Of a stretch of 52,330 nt of DNA, positions 46,595 through 52,330 are shown piece by piece; position 1 is the stretch's first letter, and each line of letters begins with the position of its first letter. The position numbers and the translations under genes are program-made. Location of the stretch: assembly GCF_014655955.1 (NCBI RefSeq), contig NZ_BNBO01000061.1:1-52330 (forward strand). Reading direction: 5' to 3'. This DNA is from Kitasatospora indigofera (GTDB lineage Bacteria; Actinomycetota; Actinomycetes; Streptomycetales; Streptomycetaceae). The notes beneath the pieces are model-generated. The model had not been told where the DNA came from. It ran no database searches and saw nothing but the letters and a program-made list of their open reading frames with translations.

Positions 46595-47454
46595 CCGCCG
46601 CCCTCCGGCAGGCCCCGGCACCCGCCGGGGCCGCCGGACCCGGCCGGCGGGACCGGGCGGCCGCGCGGCGCCCGGCGGCCTGGCGCCGCCGGACCCTGCG
46701 GGCGCTCTCGCTGCTGGCCTTCGCCGGGCTCTGGCAGCTGCTCACCGCCGCCAAGGTGCAGTTCTGGGTGCGCTTCGACCACCTGCCGACCGCCGTCCAG
46801 GTCTGGCAGGCCTTCGGCCGGCAACTGGCCACCGACCAGTACTGGCAGGACCTCGCGGACAGCCTGCGCCGGATCGGCAGCGGCTTCCTGCTGGCGGCCG
46901 TGCTCGGGGTGGCCGCCGGGGTGGCGACGGCCCGCTCGCGGTGGGCCTCCGACCTGCTCGGACCGGTGCTGGAGGTGATCCGGCCGGTGCCGGCGATCGC
47001 GCTCGTCCCGGTGGCGATCATGCTCTTCCCGGACAACGAGCAGGGCATCGTCTTCATCACCTTCGCGGCCGCGTTCTTCCCGGTCACCGTCTCCACCCGG
47101 CACGCCGTACGGGCCGTCCCGCCGCTCTGGGAGGAGGCCGTCCGCACCATGGGCGGCGGCCGGTGGCGGGTGCTGTGGAGCGTGGTGCTGCCGGGCGCGC
47201 TGCCCGGGGTGGTCGGCGGACTGTCGGTCGGCATCGGGGTGTCCTGGATCTGCGTGATCTCCGCCGAGATGGTCTCCGGACAGTTCGGCGTCGGGTACCG
47301 CACCTGGCAGTCGTACACCGTGCTCGACTACCCCGGCGTCTTCGTCGGGATGGCCACCATCGGCCTGCTCGGGTGGCTGACCTCGGGCGCCGTCGAACTC
47401 CTCGGCCGCCGCGTCACCCGCTGGCTGCCGACCCGACCCGGGAGCGCACGATGA
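46591..47454 (+). CDS. ABC transporter permease (nitrate/sulfonate/taurine type)
   Basis: The 287-aa inner-membrane subunit has about six hydrophobic segments. The permease EAA loop is EEAVRTMGGGRWRVLWSVVLPGALP (about 192-216), the site that contacts the ATPase. An Ala/Arg-rich 35-residue N-terminus precedes the first helix. The GTG start overlaps the solute-binding gene by 4 bp, and its stop overlaps the ATPase start by 4 bp. The substrate class is inferred from similarity to SsuC/TauC. Confidence 0.92.
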   Translation: MTAALRQAPAPAGAAGPGRRDRAAARRPAAWRRRTLRALSLLAFAGLWQLLTAAKVQFWVRFDHLPTAVQVWQAFGRQLATDQYWQDLADSLRRIGSGFLLAAVLGVAAGVATARSRWASDLLGPVLEVIRPVPAIALVPVAIMLFPDNEQGIVFITFAAAFFPVTVSTRHAVRAVPPLWEEAVRTMGGGRWRVLWSVVLPGALPGVVGGLSVGIGVSWICVISAEMVSGQFGVGYRTWQSYTVLDYPGVFVGMATIGLLGWLTSGAVELLGRRVTRWLPTRPGSAR

Positions 47455-48218
47455 GCACCGCGACCGCCACCGCCGCCGCCACCGCGACCACCGGCCTGCG
47501 GCTGACCGCCCGGGGCCTGGCGCTCGGGCACGCCGGGCACCCCGTCCTGGACGGCCTCGACCTGGACGTCGCGCCGGGCGAGGTGCTGACCGTGGTCGGC
47601 GCGTCCGGCTGCGGCAAGTCCACCCTGCTGCGGGCGCTGGCCGGCCTGCTGGCGCCCACCGCCGGCGAACTCCTCGCCGACGGCGAGCCGCTCGCCGGAC
47701 CGCACGCCGACCGGGCGCTGGTCTTCCAGGAGGACGGCCTGCTGCCCTGGCGCAGCGTCCGCCGCAACGTCGAACTCCCGCTCGCCATCCGGCGGGTGCC
47801 CCGGGCCGAGCGCGCCCGGCCGGTCGCCGAGTGGCTGGCCCTGGTCGGCCTGGACGGCCACCAGGACCGGCTGCCGAGGCAGTTGTCCGGCGGCCAGCGC
47901 CAGCGCGTCCAGCTGGCCCGGGCCCTGGTCGGCTCGCCGCGGGCCGTCCTGATGGACGAGCCCTTCGGCGCGCTCGACGCCCAGAACCGGGCCGCCATGC
48001 AGCAGTTGCTGCTCACCGTACGGGAGCGGCTGCGCTGCACCGTGGTCTTCGTCACCCATGACGTGGACGAGGCGCTGCTGCTCGGCGACCGGGTCGCGGT
48101 GCTCGGCGGCGGCAAGGTCGCCGCCCTGCACGACGTCCCCCGCCCGCGCGAGGCCGCCGCCCGCACCGACCCCGCCGTACTGCGCCTGCGCGAGGCCGTC
48201 CTCGCCGGGCTGTCCTGA
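47451..48218 (+). CDS. ABC transporter ATPase (nitrate/sulfonate/taurine type)
   Basis: A 255-aa ATPase with Walker A GASGCGKST, Q-loop FQEDGLLPW, signature LSGGQRQRVQLARAL, Walker B AVLMDEPFGALD and switch VTHDVDEALLL. These match SsuB/TauB-like importers. It is coupled to the permease by ATGA and followed after 13 bp by the flavoprotein gene, which places the enzyme in the same operon as its importer. Confidence 0.95.
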   Translation: MSTATATAAATATTGLRLTARGLALGHAGHPVLDGLDLDVAPGEVLTVVGASGCGKSTLLRALAGLLAPTAGELLADGEPLAGPHADRALVFQEDGLLPWRSVRRNVELPLAIRRVPRAERARPVAEWLALVGLDGHQDRLPRQLSGGQRQRVQLARALVGSPRAVLMDEPFGALDAQNRAAMQQLLLTVRERLRCTVVFVTHDVDEALLLGDRVAVLGGGKVAALHDVPRPREAAARTDPAVLRLREAVLAGLS

Positions 48219-48231
48219 AAGGCCGCTCACC

Positions 48232-50949
48232 ATGCCGACCACCGAAGCCCTGCGGATCCCCGACCTGGCCGAGGCCCGCCACCTGACCTGCGACGTCCTG
48301 GTGATCGGCGGCGGCACGGCCGGCTCGATGGCCGCGCTCAGCGCCGCCGAGCAGGGCGCGGACGTGCTGCTGCTGGAGAAGGCGCACGTCCGGCACTCCG
48401 GCGCGCTCGCGATGGGCATGGACGGCGTCAACAACGCCGTCGTGCCCGGCCGGGCCGAGCCGGACGACTACGTCGCCGAGATCACCCGCGCCAACGACGG
48501 CATCGTCGACCAGCGGACCGTCCGGCAGACCGCCACCCGCGGCTTCGCGATGGTGCAGCGGCTGGAGCGGTACGGCGTGAAGTTCGAGAAGGACGAGTAC
48601 GGCGAGTACCAGGTCCGCCAGGTGCACCGGTCCGGCAGCTACGTGCTGCCGATGCCGGAGGGCAAGGACGTCAAGAAGGTGCTGTACCGGGTGCTGCGCC
48701 GGCGCGAGATGCGCGAGCGGATCACCATCGAGAACCGGGTGATGCCGGTGCGGGTGCTCACCTCGGGCGGCCGGGCCGTCGGCGCGGCCGGGTTCGACAC
48801 CCGCAGCGGCGAGTTCGTCACCGTCTCGGCCGGCGCGGTGATCCTCGCCACCGGCCCGTGCGGCCGGCTCGGCCTGCCCGCCAGCGGCTACCTGTACGGC
48901 ACCTACGAGAACCCCACCAACGCCGGGGACGGCTACGCGATGGCGTACCACGCGGGCGCCGAGCTGAGCGGCATCGAGTGCTTCCAGATCAACCCGCTGA
49001 TGAAGGACTACAACGGGCCCGCCTGCGCGTACGTGGCCAACCCCTTCGGCAGCTACCAGGTGAACCGGCACGGCGAGCGGTTCGTCGACTCCGACTACTG
49101 GTCGGGGCAGATGATGGCCGAGTTCGCCGCCGAACTGGAGTCCGACCGGGGGCCGGTGTACCTGCGCACCACCCACCTGCCGGAGGAGTCCGTGCAGGCG
49201 CTGGAGTCCATCCTGCACACCACCGAGCGCCCCAGCCGGGGCACCTTCCACGCCGGGCGGGGGCACGACTACCGCACCCACGACGTGGAGATGCACATCT
49301 CCGAGATCGGCCTCTGCGGCGGGCACTCCGCCTCCGGTGTCTGGGTGGACGAGAACGCCGCCACCACCGTGCCCGGCCTGTACGCGGCCGGCGACCTCGC
49401 CTGCGTCCCGCACAACTACATGATCGGCGCCTTCGTCTTCGGCGACCTGGCCGGCACCCACGCCACCGCCCACCTGCCCGCCGAGCGGGCCGAACTCCCG
49501 GCGGACCAGGTCGAGGAGGCGCACGAGCTGGTCTACCGCCCGCTGCGCAACCCGGACGGACCGCCGCAGCCGCAGGTCGAGTACAAGCTGCGCCGCTTCG
49601 TGAACGACTACGTCGCCCCGCCGAAGACCGGCTCGCGGCTCTCCGTCGCGCTGGAGCACTTCGAGCGGATGCGCGGCGAGATCGCCGGCATGGGCGCCCG
49701 GACCCCGCACGAGCTGATGCGCGCGGTGGAGGTCGACTTCATCCGGGACTGCGCCGAACTCGCCGCCCGCTCCTCGCTCGCCCGCACCGAGAGCCGCTGG
49801 GGCCTCTACCACGAGCGGATCGACCACCCCGGCAAGGACGACGAGAGCTGGTTCAGCCACCTCAACGTCCGCAAGCACCCCTCCGGGGCGATGGAGTTCC
49901 TCACCCGGCCGGTGGCGCCCTACCTCGTCCCGGTGGAGGGCCTGGAGCCGCCCGGCGGCGAGGTCACCGTGCTCGGCGAGGTGCACGCGATGCCGGTCGG
50001 ACGGACCGGCACGACCGCCGCCCCGGCCGGGGCGGCCGCCGGCGCGGGCGAGGAGCCGCAGGCCGGCGCCCCGGCCGCCCCGCGCCTGCTCGACCTGCTC
50101 CGGCTGGCCGAGGAGCAGCCGACGCTGGCCCAGCTGCTCCCCTATCTCGACGACCCGGCGGCGGACGTCCGCCGCACCACGGTGAGCGTCCTCACCGAAG
50201 CCGCGCCGGAGGGCACCGGCACCGTACTCGCCCGCGCCCTGGCCGACCCGGACGGCTCCGTCCGGGCGGCGGCGGTCGCCGGACTGCGCGAGCTGGTCGA
50301 GGTGCTGGACGCGGCCGCGCTGGCCGAACCGCTGCGGGCCGCCGCCGGCTCCGCCGACCCGGCCGTCCGGGCCGGCGCGCTGGACGTCGCGCGCTCGCTG
50401 CGGACGGGCAGCGCCGGAGGCTTCGCCGCCGCGCTGGCCGACCCCGAGGTCCCGGTCCGGCTGCAGGCCGTGCACGGCCTGGTCTCGCTGGACGCGGCCG
50501 GCCCGCTGGCCCGGGCCGCCGAGGACGCCGCCCGCGAGGTGCGGGTGGCCGTCGGCGAGGGCCTGGGCACCATCGGCGACCCGTCGGCCGCGTCGGTGCT
50601 CGTCCGGCTGGCCGGCGACCCGGACCCGCTGGTGCGGGCCGCCGCGCTGCAGGGCGCCGCCGGGATCGGCTGCCCGGCGCCGCTGGACGCGCTGGCGGCC
50701 GTACCGGACGAGGCCTGGCAGGTCCGCAGGGCGGCGGCCGGTGCCCTCGGCCGGACGGGGCCGGCGGGCCTGCCGCCCCTGCTGGCCCTGCTCACCGACG
50801 AGCACATGGACGTCCGCAAGGCCGCGGTCCGGGCACTGGCGCCGGCCGCCGGCACCCCGGCCGTGGCCGAGGCCCTGCGGGCCCGGCTGGCCGACTCCGA
50901 CGCCGACGTCCGGGCGTACGCCAGGATCGCCCTGCGCCCGGCCGGCTGA
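48232..50949 (+). CDS. AprA/fumarate reductase-like flavoprotein fused to HEAT-like repeats
   Basis: A 905-aa cytoplasmic protein. Residues about 1-590 are an FAD-dependent succinate dehydrogenase/fumarate reductase/APS-reductase-alpha fold: VLVIGGGTAGSMAALSAAEQ (24-43), LYAAGDLACVPHNYMIGAFV and a late C-terminal helical domain. An Ala-rich linker (about 590-617) leads to about 290 residues of HEAT/PBS-lyase-like repeats, including DVRRTTVSVLTEAAP, LVRAAALQGAAG and DVRKAAVRALAPAAG. Electrons probably come from or go to the AprB-like ferredoxin. The repeat arm may dock a partner or the transporter. The substrate is unknown; a sulfur or small organic compound is plausible. Confidence 0.87.
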   Translation: MPTTEALRIPDLAEARHLTCDVLVIGGGTAGSMAALSAAEQGADVLLLEKAHVRHSGALAMGMDGVNNAVVPGRAEPDDYVAEITRANDGIVDQRTVRQTATRGFAMVQRLERYGVKFEKDEYGEYQVRQVHRSGSYVLPMPEGKDVKKVLYRVLRRREMRERITIENRVMPVRVLTSGGRAVGAAGFDTRSGEFVTVSAGAVILATGPCGRLGLPASGYLYGTYENPTNAGDGYAMAYHAGAELSGIECFQINPLMKDYNGPACAYVANPFGSYQVNRHGERFVDSDYWSGQMMAEFAAELESDRGPVYLRTTHLPEESVQALESILHTTERPSRGTFHAGRGHDYRTHDVEMHISEIGLCGGHSASGVWVDENAATTVPGLYAAGDLACVPHNYMIGAFVFGDLAGTHATAHLPAERAELPADQVEEAHELVYRPLRNPDGPPQPQVEYKLRRFVNDYVAPPKTGSRLSVALEHFERMRGEIAGMGARTPHELMRAVEVDFIRDCAELAARSSLARTESRWGLYHERIDHPGKDDESWFSHLNVRKHPSGAMEFLTRPVAPYLVPVEGLEPPGGEVTVLGEVHAMPVGRTGTTAAPAGAAAGAGEEPQAGAPAAPRLLDLLRLAEEQPTLAQLLPYLDDPAADVRRTTVSVLTEAAPEGTGTVLARALADPDGSVRAAAVAGLRELVEVLDAAALAEPLRAAAGSADPAVRAGALDVARSLRTGSAGGFAAALADPEVPVRLQAVHGLVSLDAAGPLARAAEDAAREVRVAVGEGLGTIGDPSAASVLVRLAGDPDPLVRAAALQGAAGIGCPAPLDALAAVPDEAWQVRRAAAGALGRTGPAGLPPLLALLTDEHMDVRKAAVRALAPAAGTPAVAEALRARLADSDADVRAYARIALRPAG

Positions 50950-50984
50950 GCGGCGGGCCGGGACCGGGCCGCCCGGCTCCGGCC

Positions 50985-51026
50985 GGCGACGGGCGACCGG
51001 CGACAGGCGACAGGCGACAGGCGAAG
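50985..51026. repeat. 7-bp tandem repeat (about six copies)
   Basis: Six consecutive units of GGCGACN-like sequence (GGCGACG, GGCGACC, three GGCGACA, GGCGAAG) lie in the 289-bp gap between the flavoprotein gene and the DUF4349 gene. The remainder of the gap is GC-rich with no gene seen. Confidence 0.85.
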
Positions 51027-51238
51027 GACGACGGGTGGCGGGCCCCGACCACGGGTGGCGGGGCGCGCCACCGGGCATTTGTGGGCACGCCGGCCCATAA
51101 GGCCCGGCCGAGTCCGGGCCGCCGCCGACCCGTGACCGAGTTGCGATCTCCCGGGCGGATCCCGACCGGCCGTCAGCCCGTCGAATGGTTCGGAGCACCC
51201 GGACGGGGCTCGGAGCGAGGACGGGGAGGGCTTTGACC

Positions 51239-52264
51239 ATGGGAGCAGCAGGACGCAGACCGGGGGTGCTCGCAGCGGCGGTGCTGGCGGTCGCGGTGCT
51301 GATCGGCGGGTGCTCCGCCGAGTCGGGCGGCAGGTCCTCGGCGGACTCGGCGAAGGCGCCGGCCCAGGCGCCGCAGGCGGCCGACGCCGCGGGGAAGGCC
51401 GCCGGCGCCGCGCCCGCCGCCCCCGCCACCGGGGGCGCGGCCGGTGCGGAGCCGGCCCCGGCGGTGACCGCCGACAACCGCCTGATCGCCTACACCGCGC
51501 AACTGACGCTGGTGGCCAAGGACCTCGACCAGACGATGGCCCAGGCCCGCGGCCTGGCGGCCGGCGCCGGCGGCTACGTCGGCAAGGAGACGGTCAGCGG
51601 TTCGGCCGGCTCCGGCGCCCCCGGCGGTGAGCGCGACAGCGGCCCGCTGGGCGGCCAGCTCGTGCTGAAGGTGCCCTCGGCCTCCTACCAGAAGACGCTG
51701 GACCAGCTGGCCGCGCTGGGCAAGGTGGTCTCGCGCAACAGCCAGGCGGACGACCTCACCCAGCAGGTGGTCGACGTCGCCAGCCGGGTGCAGAGCCAGC
51801 AGGCCAGCGTGGAACGGGTCCGGGCGCTGATGGCACAGGCGAAGTCGCTCGCCGACGTGGTGTCGCTGGAGGCCGAGCTGAGCCGTCGGCAGGCGGACCT
51901 GGAGTCGCTGCAGAAGCAGCAGACGGAGCTGACGGCGAAGACCTCGCTCTCCACCATCACCCTGGAGCTCCGCCGGGAGACGGCCGCGCCGCCGCCGGCC
52001 GAACCGGCCAAGAAGAAGGACGGCCTCTGGGCCTCGGTGGGCTCGGCGCTGGCCGGCGGCTGGCACGTGCTGTCGGCGATCGTCAAGGGCCTGCTGATCG
52101 CCCTGGCGGCGGTCGCGCCGTTCCTGCTGGTGCTGGGGCCGCTGGGCTGGCTGCTCTGGTACGCCGGCCGGCGGCGGAAGGCCGCCCGCCCGGCCGGTGC
52201 GCCGCCGGCGCCGCGGCACGACCCCTGGTCGGCGCCCGGGGACGGCCCCGACGACCCGCACTGA
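51239..52264 (+). CDS. DUF4349 lipoprotein with coiled coil
   Basis: The 341-aa protein has a lipobox signal (LIGGC, Cys about residue 25), an Ala/Pro linker (about 35-75) and the DUF4349 domain (about 78-265). That domain contains RLIAYTAQLTLVAKDLDQTM, GGQLVLKVPSASYQKTLDQL and a long coiled coil (VASRVQSQQASVERVRALMA onward). A single C-terminal membrane helix (about 282-315) and a basic Pro-rich tail follow. It is probably an envelope protein anchored at both ends; the role is unknown. GGGGAGGG precedes the ATG. Confidence 0.9.
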   Translation: MGAAGRRPGVLAAAVLAVAVLIGGCSAESGGRSSADSAKAPAQAPQAADAAGKAAGAAPAAPATGGAAGAEPAPAVTADNRLIAYTAQLTLVAKDLDQTMAQARGLAAGAGGYVGKETVSGSAGSGAPGGERDSGPLGGQLVLKVPSASYQKTLDQLAALGKVVSRNSQADDLTQQVVDVASRVQSQQASVERVRALMAQAKSLADVVSLEAELSRRQADLESLQKQQTELTAKTSLSTITLELRRETAAPPPAEPAKKKDGLWASVGSALAGGWHVLSAIVKGLLIALAAVAPFLLVLGPLGWLLWYAGRRRKAARPAGAPPAPRHDPWSAPGDGPDDPH

Positions 52265-52296
52265 CGAAACGCACTGACGAAACGCACTGACGAAAC
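52258..52296. repeat. three perfect 13-bp tandem repeats across the DUF4349 stop codon
   Basis: GCACTGACGAAAC occurs three times head to tail (52258-52270, 52271-52283, 52284-52296). The TGA stop at 52262-52264 lies in the first copy, so the repeat sets the 3' end of the gene. Confidence 0.95.
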
Positions 52297-52330
52297 GGCG
52301 GCGGCCGGCGGGCCGGACGGGTCCGCCTGG

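Noticed and set aside
48052..51477. 1141-aa minus-strand open frame
   Set aside because: It is antisense to the flavoprotein gene, which has clear FAD motifs and operon context; the frame itself is low-complexity.

Overview
The window is very GC-rich DNA with almost every gene in high-GC codon use. It carries RbpA, WhiA, a Rieske lipoprotein, the coproporphyrin-type haem pair HemY/HemQ and many secreted Tat or lipobox proteins. This points to a streptomycete (Streptomyces, Kitasatospora or close kin). It reads as chromosome, not phage or plasmid: I see no insertion sequence, integrase, CRISPR array or rRNA, and only one tRNA (Trp, CCA).

Positions 1-9.9 kb are a minus-strand housekeeping block. 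In transcription order it runs uvrC, rapZ, yvcK-like, whiA, gap, pgk, tpiA, secG, rbpA, with strong hairpins between several units. Positions 10-15.5 kb hold an ArsR-like regulator, a small secreted protein, a Rieske lipoprotein and uvrA. Positions 15.9-24.1 kb hold a DinB/mycothiol-type enzyme, a metallo-hydrolase, a T4-phage-like RNA repair pair (polynucleotide kinase-phosphatase and Rnl1-type ligase), terC behind a probable Mn2+ riboswitch, terD and uvrB. All three uvr genes are therefore inside about 16 kb.

Positions 24.2-35.5 kb hold an MFS exporter with its TetR regulator and operator array, zapE, a RibD-type reductase, a small conserved protein, murC, msrB, a NUDIX protein, a secreted peptidoglycan-binding protein, a MOSC protein, an aldo/keto reductase, tRNA-Trp and a tandem GNAT.

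Positions 35.8-40.1 kb are the most suggestive locus. A DUF692/MNIO enzyme overlaps a 155-aa partner and is followed by a TIGR04222-type membrane protein whose last 75 residues are Ser/Gly with 10 cysteines. Next come a Tat/lipobox intradiol-dioxygenase-like protein and a second TIGR04222 protein without the Cys tail. This looks like a membrane-anchored modified-peptide (RiPP-like) system, possibly for metal handling.

Positions 40.1-43.7 kb hold hemY-hemQ, a Uma2 nuclease-fold protein and a DUF1275 membrane protein. Positions 44.0-50.9 kb form a second unusual locus: a GntR/UTRA regulator, a 2[4Fe-4S] ferredoxin, a solute-binding lipoprotein with a NosL-like C-terminal domain, an ABC permease and ATPase, and an AprA/fumarate-reductase-like flavoprotein fused to HEAT-like repeats. 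The genes overlap or abut and probably import a small compound and reduce or oxidise it. A DUF4349 lipoprotein closes the window.
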